Below are positions 21,200 through 31,349 of a stretch of 64,000 bases of DNA, one piece after another. The position numbers and the translations under genes were made by a program. The notes beneath the pieces are model-generated. The model did not search any database and was not told where the DNA came from. It saw only the letters and a list, made by a program, of their open reading frames with translations. Within the stretch, counting starts at the first letter, position 1. Each line of letters opens with the position of its first letter. The DNA is from Bettongia penicillata ogilbyi (lineage: Eukaryota; Chordata; Mammalia; Diprotodontia; Potoroidae). The stretch is taken from the NCBI GenBank assembly GCA_023548195.1, contig JAJHZJ010000061.1:9589378-9653377 (forward strand), written 5' to 3'.

Positions 21200-22058
21200 C
21201 GCAGATGCAGGGGAGGCAATGGGGAAAGTTCGACACAATGAATGTCCCTTCCATGTCCAAATGCCCCAGGCACCAACAGTGCATAGTTACAAAGTCTTAT
21301 GAGGGAAAAGGCAGATTTGTACATTAGTAGTTTGCATTTTGAAGGAGATGCTCCACAGTGCTTTACTGGAAGTGTCCAACATGCGCTCCCAGTCAATAGC
21401 ACTCCTGAGTGACCAGACTACACTGTAGTTCCTGTCTGATTTTGATGTGTTGATGAGTTAAAAAAAAAAGAAATATATAAACATGTGTGGTTTTCTAAGT
21501 CAATTTGCAGCCTGTAGAGATCCTTATGTGTGGTTTAGTGGCCCCTGTTTCTATGTGAGTTTGATACCACAGCTTTAGAGCATTCAGAAGGAGGGTGGTA
21601 TTCATAGCAGTCTATGGATTCTATGAAATGAAAGAGGCTGGTTTATTCCAGTTACCAATTTCTGAGTAGTACCCGTTCTTTTTTTTTTAATGTGGAGTCT
21701 TTGGTCATATCATCTGTCTTCCCCATCCCCAAACAAATCTTCAGACAAGGAAAAGAGAACATTCTACATCATTTTAAAATGGGGAGGGGGGGGAGGGGGA
21801 AGGCTCTCTGGCCTCTCCAGCAGGGAGATGACTCCCCCATAAGGCACCAGTGACACACAACTCCACTTCTGAAAGCAGGGTTTTCAGGATAGATTGTTTG
21901 GTCATCTGGCTCCTCTGCAATAAGGGAAGGTAGCCAAGATCTTTAGAAAAGAGGACTACAATTTTTTCCTGATACGGCAATTATAGCTCAGATGAAATAT
22001 TGTTCACTCTTTTATGGTGTACACAGTAAATAGTTTTCTTTTGAGGTAAGTACTGCAA
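21200..22058. other. Anonymous sequence
   Basis: A reversed SINE-A 3' scrap at ~21155-21195 precedes it. Contains a G-rich run at 21781-21800 and a T-run at 21680. No gene seen. Confidence 0.5.
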
Positions 22059-22061
22059 ATA

Positions 22062-22305
22062 TTGGTGCACCTAAGTGGCTCAGTAGATAGAGCACCAGGC
22101 CTGGAGTCAGGAAGACTCATTTTCTTGAGTTCCAATTCGACCTCAGATACCTCCTAGCTGGTCAAGTCACTGAACCCTATTTGCCTCAGTTTCCTTATCT
22201 GTAAAATGAGCTGGACAGGAAAATGGAAAACCACTCAAGTACCTTTATCAAGAAAGCCCCCAAAAGGGGTCACAGATAGTCAGACTCGACCAAATGGATG
22301 AACAA
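22062..22305 (+). mobile_element. SINE-A
   Basis: Full sense copy from 'cctaagtggctcagtagatag' to 'ccaaatggatgaacaac'. Confidence 0.9.
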
Positions 22306-22319
22306 CAAAAAACTGCTGA

Positions 22320-22512
22320 CATCAACCAAGCCACAAGCATTTACCAAAAGACTATATAATTTAGTTTCATTTACAATTACCTTTTTAATTGTACTATGGT
22401 ATAGAAATGCTAATTTTACTCTATAAATTAAAAATAAAATTCTGTGCTCATTACTGAGGATACATTGACAAAAACAAATAGTCTCTCACGTCGAGGAAAT
22501 TAACTTTTAGAG
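22320..22512 (-). mobile_element. L2 antisense interrupted by short retroposon
   Basis: L2 flanks 'caagcatttacc' and 'ctgaggatacattgac' surround a ~95-bp sense retroposon (about 22347-22442; 'atttagtttcatttacaat' to 'taaaaataaaattc') of the same type as the insert at 21.0 kb. Confidence 0.5.
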
Positions 22513-22739
22513 TAAGATACCAGGTCTGCCATTGAAGAATCCATCGTTTGGACCAAAAGGTCTAGGCTTATAGAGCTTGTGTTGGAAAGCATTTCAGAAA
22601 ACATCAAACACTCTTATTTTATAGATAAGGAAAGAGGAAGATTTTGTAGCTAAGGGAACAGTCTCAGGGAGATTAAGAGCTTATCTGACATTAAAGAATT
22701 TCAGCTGGGGTACAGGAGCTAGGGGGTACAGTGCCCACT

Positions 22740-23530
22740 GCTTGTTCTTTGGCTGGGTTCAGTCCTAGGGAGCCTTCCTCTAATGAGAGGCACCAAGCTC
22801 CCTGTTTTCACTTCTTCTGCTCATTAATTTCCCTCTCTCCTCTCTTTGCCCTAAGGATAAATTTTCTCATAGTTTAGTTTATGGCTTATGTCCAGAATTT
22901 TCCCTAAAAGGGAAAAAAAATGGCATTCAGGCTACAATAAAAATCAGGTTTGAGACAGGTTATTTATTGGAACACATAAAAGAAATACAAAACACAAAAT
23001 ACAGCACACATGAATGACTCTTAGCATGTGTCTGCTGGTAAAACAGCCCAGGTTGAGCCATTCTTCTTATCAGTGGCTAGTTTTTCCAAAATCACTAGAA
23101 TAGATGTTAGGAACTTCTGCCATTCATCACTAACCTGTTGCTTCCCAGGACCCCCAGATTTCTTGAATGTACAAGGTTACCTCAAGACCTGGACACATCT
23201 GTATTGGGTTAGATCAAGGATTGGGAACCTGAGGCCTTGAGGCCACAGGTGGCTCTCAAGATCCTCAAGGGCAGCCCTTTGACTGAATCCAAACTTCACA
23301 AAGCAAATTCCCTTAATAAAAGGATCTAATTCAGTCAAAGGGCTGCACTTGGGGACCTAGAGGGCCACATTTGGCTTTGAGGCCTCAGGTTTCCCACCTC
23401 TGGGTTAGATAATCATTCACTTAAGATCATGGAAAAACAAATATAAACAAGGCATCTCAAGTTCAAACTTAATCTTGCTTAGCGGGCACATGAGCCCTAT
23501 GCTCACGGTCACCTGGAAGCCTTATACTCT
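22740..23530 (+). mobile_element. Unclassified long dispersed repeat, copy 2 (with MITE)
   Basis: Second copy of the 11470-12180 repeat in the same orientation, split by the MITE at 23215-23402. Removing the MITE and one 8-bp duplication restores collinearity at 'attcactt'. Confidence 0.5.
23215..23402. mobile_element. hAT-type foldback MITE, 188 bp
   Basis: Terminal inverted repeats of ~75 bp: left 'caaggattgggaacctgagg', right reversed 'cagaggtgggaaacctgagg', both running to 'cagccctttgactgaat'. An exact 8-bp duplication ggttagat (23207-23214 and 23403-23410) fits hAT integration. No transposase. Confidence 0.9.
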
Positions 23531-23674
23531 GGCCATACCTAACTCAGGGCTAGAGCGTTGTCACTTTGAGATGATTGAGGATCCTCCACTAGTTGATCAA
23601 AATCAGCTATGACAACTCTGAGTATATCCCACTGAATGGCATGTATAGTTCAATTTAATCTTCTACATATGTAT

Positions 23675-23918
23675 TTGTGGGTTGGTCATTTCAGTCATGT
23701 CTGACTCTTCCTATCACCATTTGAGGTTTTCCTGGAAGAGATATTGGAGTGGTTTGACATTTCCTTCTCCAACTCATTTTACAAATGAGGAAACTGAGGC
23801 AAACAGGGTTTAGTGACTTTCTCCGGGTCACATAATAGTAAATAGTGTCTGAGGCCAGATTTGAACTCAGGGAGATGAGATTTTCTGACTCCAGAGCAAG
23901 CCACTTAGCTGTTCTTTA
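23675..23918 (-). mobile_element. SINE-A, antisense
   Basis: 'atttcagtcatgtctgactc', 'ggagtggtttgacatttcc', reversed CORE and truncated head 'gactccagagcaagccac'. Confidence 0.85.
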
Positions 23919-23949
23919 CATAACTATACATGAAACATATGCTAAGTAG

Positions 23950-24535
23950 ATAGAAGGCGTAATGTTAATGGGATATAAGATCTTCCCCACCAATTAAAAG
24001 GCTTCATGCGGAGTCCACTAAGGGTAGCTTGCTTAGGTTAGACTTGCTTGTAGGAAAGCTAGCACACCTTTTGGTACTAAACTGATTAGACACTGAGTCA
24101 TGTGGGCTATGACACCTTCTGGCACTGAAGGGTGTATGAGTTGGTATTTTGCTATGGAGGTTGCTTATAAGAAAGACTATTTGATTCCCTAGCTGACACT
24201 CTGAGTAGATACATGTTCAGACCCCTACCCCCCCCCCCCCCCACTACTAAGATGTAAAAGCTCTCTCAAACCAGTGGTGTAGTAAAGTGTATAGCAATAT
24301 TGCTTTGATTCAGGCAGTCAGAGCCCCATCTGTTTATCTTTATGCTAATTTCTCTGCTTGTTTCTCTGTTTCTATTTTCTCTGATGTTCACGGTGCTGAC
24401 TTTTCCTCTACACTAGTGAACGTAATTAAAGAAGATTGTTGACCCATTAAAAGTTACTTTCCTTTAAGAAAAACAGGTCCAAGAACCTGTACTAGCAGGT
24501 CATCCTAGGTGTGCCCGGGAGCTTGCTGTTACAGA
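23950..24535 (+). mobile_element. LTR-like segment
   Basis: Begins near 'tgttaatggga', contains a TATA-like 'gcttataagaaag' (~24167) and 'gtaattaaagaag' (~24425), and ends near 'ttgctgttaca'. Poly(C) of ~16 lies at 24224-24242. No internal retroviral sequence seen; ends are not proven by an exact duplication. Confidence 0.3.
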
Positions 24536-24586
24536 AGGTGACATTGGGGTAGAAGGTATTAGTGTCATTATCCCCTTATTAGAGGC

Positions 24587-24860
24587 AGCTGGTGGCACAG
24601 TGTTGAAAGTGCTGGGCCTGGAGTTAAGGAGACCAGAGTTCAAATCCAGCTCTGACAATTATTAAATATGAGCAAGTCTCTTAACCTCTGTTTTCCTCAG
24701 TTACCTCAAAGGTAAAAATGGGGATAATAACAGCATTTCTCTGCCAGGATTGTGGTGATGATCAAATGAGATAATCCTTCCTTTTTTAACAACAACAAAA
24801 GTGTTTAGCCCAGTGCATGGTGCATAGTAGGTACTATGTAAATAATTATTCTCTACCCTT
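24587..24860 (+). mobile_element. tRNA-headed SINE with MIR body
   Basis: 'gaggcagctggtggcacagtg', 'gttcaaatccagctctgac', then MIR order to 'gcatagtaggtactatgtaaa', with a small A/T-rich insertion near 24785. Confidence 0.8.
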
Positions 24861-24874
24861 CTTTTCCTCCCACT

Positions 24875-24992
24875 TCAAAGATGAGGAAACTGAGGCTTAG
24901 GAAAGTAAAATGACTTGTTCTCGGTCACACTGCTAACAAGTAGAAAATGTAGTCCTGAAATTCAGGTCCCTATATTGCATTCATAAAATGTT
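24875..24992 (-). mobile_element. MIR/CORE fragment, antisense
   Basis: 'caaagatgaggaaactgaggc', then 'tcggtcacactgctaacaag'. Confidence 0.6.
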
Positions 24993-25167
24993 TAGACCAG
25001 TAGAGTACAGCAAGACCACCAACTGCCTAGTCCTGGATACTCTGTCGTCTCTCAGGGGAGTCTAGGCTTGCATTAGTATTTGGGGACTTGCTTAGCATGG
25101 TGAGTGACTCGGGTGGCCCAAACAATCTATTGAAACCACCAGACCTTTACAGATGAGCTGCCATGTA

Positions 25168-25665
25168 AGGGGGTGGCTAAGTATAAGATAGGTGCTGGGC
25201 CTAGAATCAGGAACGCTTGTTCAAATCTGGCCTCAGACAGAAGTGTTGTTGAATTGCTTCAGTCCTGTCTGACACTTCAGGACTCCATATGGGGTTTTCT
25301 CAGCAGAGATAGTGGAGTGGTTTTCCATTTTCTTCTCCAGCTCGTTTTCCAGATGAGGAAACTGAGACAGATGAGGTTAAGTGACTTGCCCAGGTCACAC
25401 AGCTAGGAAATGTCTGGCGGTGAATTTGAATTTACAAAAGGAATCTTTCTGACTCCAGGCCTGGTGCTCTATACACTGCATCACCCAACTGCCCTATTAG
25501 CTATATGACTCTGGATGAGTCAGGATACCCATCTGCCTCAAGTTCCCCAACTACAAATGAGGATCATAAAAGCACCTACCTCTTAGCATGGTCATGAGGA
25601 TCAGGTCATGAGATATCTGTAAAGCTGCACGGCACCTAGTAGGTGATACATAAACACTTGTTTTC
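25168..25665 (+). mobile_element. MIR, split by SINE-A
   Basis: The head to 'gcctcagac' (25168-25242) and the body from 'ttagctatatgactctgg' (25495 on) are collinear once the antisense SINE-A is removed. Confidence 0.75.
25243..25494 (-). mobile_element. SINE-A, antisense, nested in MIR
   Basis: From 'gttgttgaattgcttcagtcc' through reversed CORE to head 'actgcatcacccaactgccc'. Confidence 0.9.
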
Positions 25666-26335
25666 TTCTAATTCCCCATCCCTTCCCATCTAGCCCTACC
25701 TTCTCTGTCCTAAAATCTACAAAGTTGATTTTTAAACTCACATGCAAGATCTGAATCCATAATAGCAGTACATTCTATATTCTAGGCTCTGACTTGATGG
25801 AAAGGAAAAATTACAACTTCTTTCTTCTCCCTTAGGGCTTTCTCTCTCTTTTGGAAAGATAAGTTGCGGAAAGTCCTTGGGAACTCTTTATCAGCTGTTG
25901 TTTTCATAGACTGCAGAGCACCCAAGTCATAGCAGGGAGAGAGGAGGGAAATCAGAGCTGACTGTTTCAGTCCCAAAGCTACTGACTTCTCAACTTTCTT
26001 ACTTCTATTTACAGGTAAGAAAAGCAAAAAACCCAAACCAAAAACAAAACCCAAAACACCTTCAAAGGTGGTGATTAAGCTTAAGAACAAGAAGGAAAAC
26101 AGATTAGCCAGAAGAACCGTTGTTCCGGGCCAAGTAGGAAGTTAAAAACATAAAACAAATGGAAATCACTTTGTCAAGCGCTTTAAAAGGCATATGACCT
26201 GTGGTAGATGGGGCTGGTTAGAATCCTACTTGTGCTAATGAGGTCAAGGTCACAGCTTAATCCCCTGCTGGGGCCAGTTAACCCTGCTCTTCTTCCATGG
26301 CAATGCACTTGACCCCTAGTCTTAAGCAGCCTCTT
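25665..26335. other. Anonymous sequence
   Basis: Minus-strand open frame 26090-25782 (102 codons) has no recognised domain and covers an A/C-rich low-complexity stretch. Confidence 0.45.
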
Positions 26336-26339
26336 TGAA

Positions 26340-26592
26340 AATGTGTTGTTCTTGTTCAATTGGGTATGACCCTTCAGGACCCCATTAGGGTTTTCCTGGC
26401 AAAGATACTGAACTGGCTTGCCATTTTCTTCGCTCAATTTACAGATGAGGAAACTGAGAGGCAAACAGGATGAAGGGACTTGTTCAGAATCATATAGCTA
26501 GTAAAGTGTCTGAGGCTAGATTTGAACTCAGGAAGATGAGTCTTCTTGACTCCAGGACTGTTGCTGTATCCATTGTAATATCTAGCTGCCCA
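26340..26592 (-). mobile_element. SINE-A, antisense
   Basis: 'ttgttcaattgggtatgaccc' to 'atctagctgcc', followed by a short partial second copy to ~26640. Confidence 0.85.
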
Positions 26593-26699
26593 GCTCATTT
26601 TACAGATGAGGAAATTGAGGAAAATGAATACATAGTTCATAAAAAGGATTTGTGGAGAAAGGGTGGATAAGTATTACTACTCTTAGGATCACTATTTCC

Positions 26700-26930
26700 A
26701 GGGATGATCCACCTCCCTCCTGAAAATCTTGGAATCATCTTTCATTCTTTCCTTTCTGTTACCCCCTCCTTCATTTTATATATTTTATCTAATCCAGATT
26801 CAGAATCGGCCTCTGAAATATTTTTCAAATTTTCCTTCTCCTTTCTACCAGCCTAGATCAAGTCTGTAACTTCTCACTTGTATTGGCCTCCTTCATTGGT
26901 TTCCCTGCCTCAACCTATTCTGGCATTTAG
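26700..26930 (+). mobile_element. L2 internal/3' fragment
   Basis: 'cttggaatcatctttcattc', 'cttctcacttgtattggcctcc': the segment preceding the region seen at 27540-27775. Likely one L2 split by the MIR and the pyrimidine tract. Confidence 0.6.
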
Positions 26931-26931
26931 T

Positions 26932-27124
26932 GCATAGAGTGCTGGGCCTAGAGTCAAGAAGATTGGACCTCAAACCCAGCCTCACACACTTACTAGCTGT
27001 GTGACTCTGGACAAGTCACCTTCCTCAATTGTAAAATGGAGACAATAACAGCATCAATCTCACAGGATCGTTGTGAGGACCAAATGAGATAATATTTGTA
27101 AAACCCTTAGCACAGAGTCTGGAA
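26932..27124 (+). mobile_element. MIR
   Basis: 'gcatagagtgctgggcctag', 'ttactagctgtgtgactctgg', 'atcgttgtgaggaccaaatg', 'cccttagcacagagtctgg'. Confidence 0.85.
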
Positions 27125-27530
27125 CATCCTCCCCCCTTCCTTCTCTCTCTCTCTGTCTCTGTTTCTCTCTCTCTCTTCCTTTCTTCCCTCATTCCCTTTC
27201 TCCTTTTTCTCCCTCCCTTCCTTTCCTCTCATCCTTTCTTCTCTTCTCTCCCTCTTTCCCTCTACCTCTTCCTTTTTCCTCTCCTTCCTTTTCTCCTTCT
27301 TTCCTTCCATCCTTCCTTCTTTCATTCCTCTCTTCCCTTTCCCTCCCTCTCCTCCTTTCTTCCCTTCTCTCCTTCTTTCCCTCCTCCCCTCTTTCTTCTC
27401 CTTTCTTCCCTCCCTCTCTACCTCCTTCCTTTCTCCCTTTTCTGCTCCCCTCTTTCCCTCCCTCCCTCCATTCCTTCTCCTTTCTCCCTTGCTCCCTCCC
27501 TCCCTCCTTTTCTTCCTTCCTTCTTTCCAG
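27125..27530. repeat. ~400-bp polypyrimidine tract
   Basis: (CTTT/CCTT/CTCC)n with only about ten purines on the plus strand. It starts at the MIR 3' end and separates two L2 pieces. Potential triplex-forming sequence. Confidence 0.95.
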
Positions 27531-27539
27531 ATGCTTTAA

Positions 27540-27778
27540 TGTACTCTACTCCCCTTCATATACTCAGGGTCCCAGACCAACTGAATTCCAACCACTCAGC
27601 AGAATCATTTTATTCTTTCCCACCCCCATGCCCTGGTGCATACTGTCCTCCATGCCTGGAATGGTTTCCCCCACCTCTTTGCCTGGTGAAATCTTCCCCT
27701 TTCTTTAAAACCCAGCTCAAGTGCTCCCTCCTCCATGAACCTTGGTTCCTCCCACTCCTTTCCCCCACAAATAGAAGT
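27540..27778 (+). mobile_element. L2 3' region
   Basis: 'catgcctggaatggtttccc' and 'aaaacccagctcaagtgctcc' are the L2 3' coding/UTR boundary region. Confidence 0.7.
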
Positions 27779-27880
27779 CAATTCACTATTTATCAAACTC
27801 CTACTCTGTGCTAGCACTGGGCTACGTACTAGCCACATAGAGAGGAAGCCAATCTCTGCCCTTCTGACTTTCTCATGTCA
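27778..27880 (-). mobile_element. L2 3' end, antisense
   Basis: 'cactatttatcaaactcctac', 'tgtgctagcactgggctac'. Confidence 0.55.
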
Positions 27881-28625
27881 TTTTGTTTGGGCCTCACCTA
27901 TGCACTTACTATATGATAACTGCTGTGTAATTATAACTGCCGCACTTGGCCCTGAGGAAGAGATGGAAAAATGCCCCCTGCCCCCTCCTTCTTTGGAGAG
28001 AGTACTATGGGTGTGAACTCTGCAGATACTTGTGCAGGCTTGGTGGATGGGGTGAACTTCTCCCCACCTTTCCCCATTCGTTAATGCTTTGCTGTATATG
28101 AAAGACAGTTCTCTGGGTGGGGAGGGGGAAAAGGGAAATATTTGAAAATTCAGGTAATTTAGGAACAAGAAATAACAATAAGACATTTTAGCATGTTACA
28201 GCTTCTATCATCACTACGTTAAATCCCTTGAGGACAGGGGCTTGGCCATGCACCATCTTGTTCCCTAGCACCTAGCTCAGGCCATTGCATGCATGAAGTG
28301 CTAAGGCATTTCTGTACAATGCAGTAGACAAGCTCTAAGTGTCTCATGTGTGTTGGACATTAGGTAGCTGCTAAGGCAGGATGAAAACCGACCAGCCTCT
28401 ATCCCTCAGAACTTAACTCCTTGGAGGCAGGTGGAGCAAGGGGAGGGGGAGCCTAGAGATGCACAAATAAATTAGTGAAAGGAAGACTGTGACAGAGGTA
28501 AAGGAAAAATCCAGACAAAAGGCACTAGGAAAACTTGGCATGGTCTTGATATAAAGTAAATCCTTACACCCTGAAAAGCAGCTCCAAGTATACATCTTCC
28601 TGATGGGCAAATAGAGCCTGTTTTT
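27880..28625. other. Mostly anonymous; L2-like end at ~28215-28310
   Basis: Only 'tcccttgaggacaggggc' and 'ccctagcacctagctcagg' resemble an L2 3' end (+). No gene seen. Confidence 0.4.
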
Positions 28626-28627
28626 CA

Positions 28628-29270
28628 AACACACACACACACACACACACTTTATCCCGATTTTACTTCTACTTCCCATCTTACTAAGGAGAAATCTGAG
28701 GTATACACACACACATACACGTATATACATATGTGTGTATATATGCATGCATATGTGTATATATTTGTGTATATATATATATATATATATATACATATAT
28801 ATTTGTTGTTGTTCAGTAGGTTTTCAGTTGTATCTGATCCCATTTGTGATTCCATTTGAGTTTTCTTAACAAAGATACTGGAGTGGTTTGTTTCCTTCTC
28901 CAGCTCATTTTACAGATGAGGAAACTGAGGCAAACGGGGTTAAGTTACTTGCCCTGGGTCACACAGCTAGTAAGTGTTGAGCTCTATCTACTGCACCACC
29001 TTGCTGTACACACACACATATGTATATACATACATATACATTTGTCTGTATATATATACTACATATACATCATATACACATGTAATTGAACCTCAGTTCA
29101 ATGCATCCATATGTACATATACATACATGCATACATACGTGTGTATGTGTGCACATAATATTTTTACATGTGTATATACATATAGGAATATACGCACATA
29201 GACATATGTGTATGCATTTGAACCTTAGTTTGCATATATGTATCCATCCATCCACATATACAACATACAA
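28628..29270. repeat. Alternating CA/TA/TG block interrupted by SINE-A
   Basis: (AC)n at 28628-28650, (TA/CA)n at 28698-28803 including ~20 bp of pure TA, then after the SINE, TA/CA/TG-rich sequence at 29007-29270. Alternating purine-pyrimidine throughout. Confidence 0.9.
28804..29006 (-). mobile_element. SINE-A, antisense, inside microsatellite
   Basis: 'ttgttgttgttcagtaggtt' to 'tctactgcaccaccttgctg' with a short deletion near the B box. Confidence 0.85.
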
Positions 29271-29279
29271 TTTGGTCTA

Positions 29280-29645
29280 GCCATGGTGGCCTTCTTGTTC
29301 TTCTTCCATGGCATTCCATTTCCGATCTCTATTTTTGCATTGGCTGTCCCTCTTGACTGGAATGTACTCCTTCCTCACCTCCACCTCAAAGAATCCTTTC
29401 TTTCTCTAAGACTCAAGTCCTGCCTTTCCTGACCTCTACTCCCAGGGGCTAGGGTTCTCCCCTGAAAATTACCCTTTAATCATTTTTTCTTTATCCTTTG
29501 TCTGCTTTTGTAGGTCCATGTGGTCCCTCCAAGAGTACATGAGCTCCTTGAGGGCAGGCTCTGCTTCTTCTTTTGACTCTGCCACTCCCATGCCCGCATT
29601 GTGCCCAGCACATAGTAAGTGCTTAATGAATGCTTGTTGATGAAT
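29280..29645 (+). mobile_element. L2 3' region
   Basis: 'gactggaatgtactccttcc', 'aagactcaagtcctgcctttcc', ending 'cttaatgaatgcttgttgatg'. Confidence 0.8.
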
Positions 29646-29767
29646 AGCTGGATTCAAAGAACAGCCACGTTAGGAGTTGACCCTAAAGGAACTCAGTTCA
29701 GACAAGCCTTCCCCCTAGTTATGAATAAGCCAATCATCACAGAACTCCCATTATCTCAGAGGCAGAA

Positions 29768-30310
29768 GGGAAACTCAAAGGGCATCTAATACAGTCCATC
29801 CCTACCTGGAAAAAAAAATCCTTGGCAAGCAGTCATCCAAGCTCTTTTTGAAAATTTCCAGTGAAGCAAAACCCATTACATTTGGAGACAACCCCTTCTA
29901 CTTTTGTATCACTCTAATTACTGGAAAGTTTCCCCTTAAATCAAGCCTAAATCTGCCTCTGCAGCTTCCACCTTTTGGTCTTGTTTTCTGCCCTGGGCCA
30001 GACAGAACAAGTCTCATCCACAAGACAGCCTTTCAAATACTTGAAGGCAGCTACTATTAAGTGCTTCTTAAGTCTTGTCCCCAGGCTAAACATCCCAGAT
30101 TTCTCCACCCAGTCCTTGAATCATGAAGCTTCTATGCCCTTTGCCATCTAAGTCACCAGTGCTGCCACATTTGTTACAGTTTGCCTACATCCTTATTAAA
30201 ATCAGCTCCCAGAGATGAGCATGGTTCTCCAGGTGTGGTCTGATGAGGACAGAGTTCAGTTGGCACTCTTCACCCACTTTTTCTGGACACTAGGTCTCTC
30301 TTAGTGTACC
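29768..30310 (-). mobile_element. L3/CR1 3' region, antisense, ~540 bp
   Basis: Long collinear match in reverse: 'aagctctttttgaaaatttccag', 'ctaattactggaaagtttcc', 'ttcaaatacttgaaggcag', 'gcatggttctccaggtgtgg'. Among the best preserved L3 3' regions here. Confidence 0.85.
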
Positions 30311-30655
30311 CTGAGTTGTTTGGGGGTACTACCTCACAATGTCTCAAGACTTACGGAAAGACATTCCTCATATTGCTAGGTTTTTCTCACCAGGCATTAT
30401 TTTCAGCTATTAAAAGTCAGAGAAACTTGGTAGAGAAAACTAGAACTCCTTGGGGGAAGAATAAGATCAAGTTAAATATAGCAACCATGCCTTTCTTTTT
30501 TTCCTGAAAGGGAGCAGATTGTAGTGTAGTGGATAGAGCAATGGACTTTGAATCGAGTTCTGACTCTAGCTTTGTTTCCTCACAGAGACGCATCAGGAAG
30601 AGGAGAAAGGTTGCAAGGATTCCATAACCTTAGAGCATTAGAGATATGTGCTAGG
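30310..30655. other. Anonymous sequence with SINE head scrap
   Basis: Only 'gtagtgtagtggatagagc' at ~30520 resembles a tRNA-type SINE head (+). No gene seen. Confidence 0.45.
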
Positions 30656-31195
30656 GGAATAATAACTCACTTTATATAGTTCTTTAAAGTTCACAAAAGG
30701 TTTTATAGTTATCCCTTCCACATCGCAACTTTCCCCATTGTGGTTTTGATATATTGTGGGTTGGCATAAGAAATGAAACGGGAATTTTGGGGGAGTTTTG
30801 TGGAAACCATAGACAACCTATAAAGGCCAGCAGACAACATAAAAAAAGCTTAGAAATTCTGAATTGCAGAATCATTATGAAAAAGACATTCTGATAGACT
30901 CTGGCATCACATGAGGAAAGGTTAAGTCCTTATAGGATTTCTTAAAGGAAAATGAAGGTGAAGGGTCTACCCCTACGGATTTTATGCAGATTTTCCAGAT
31001 CACAGGGATGCTACACCCCTAACCTCCATGATGTGGGAGGGATAATTGTATTTATATCCATGATTTCGTTTGCTCTTTAGCACAGCCCTATGACCTTGTT
31101 TATTCCCATTTTACTAGTGAGAAAACTGAGGCTCACTGCTATTGAATGACTTCCCTAGAGCCTCATAGTTGGTTTCAGAGGTAGAATTTCACACT
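30655..31195 (-). mobile_element. MIR antisense, split by Tigger-like element
   Basis: 'tatatagttctttaaagttc' (before) and 'attcccattttactagtgag' (after) are collinear reversed MIR/CORE. Confidence 0.6.
30706..31048. mobile_element. Tigger/pogo-like DNA transposon, 343 bp
   Basis: Terminal inverted repeats 'tagttatcccttccacatc' (left) and, reversed, 'caattatccctcccacatc' (right), with TA dinucleotides at 30704-30705 and 31049-31050 as expected for Tc1/mariner-pogo insertion. No transposase reading frame, so a non-autonomous or deleted copy. Confidence 0.8.
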
Positions 31196-31204
31196 GACTA
31201 ATGA

Positions 31205-31348
31205 GTTCAATCCTATCATTTTACAGATGAAGCAACTGAGGCATAATGGCGTGAGAGGACTTGTCTAGGGTCACGCCTAGAAGTGTTTGAGGCAAATTTT
31301 GAATGCAGATCATCCAAGTCCATGATCCATGCCATAGTATACACTATG
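31205..31348 (-). mobile_element. CORE-SINE, antisense
   Basis: 'atcattttacagatgaagcaactgagg' to 'ttttgaatgcagatcatcc'. Confidence 0.6.
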
Positions 31349-31349
31349 C

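Noticed and set aside
27107..27325. Lys/Glu/Arg-rich minus-strand open frame
   Set aside because: Reverse reading of the polypyrimidine tract.
28413..29280. Several open frames rich in Ile/Tyr/His/Cys
   Set aside because: Translations of CA/TA/TG microsatellite sequence.
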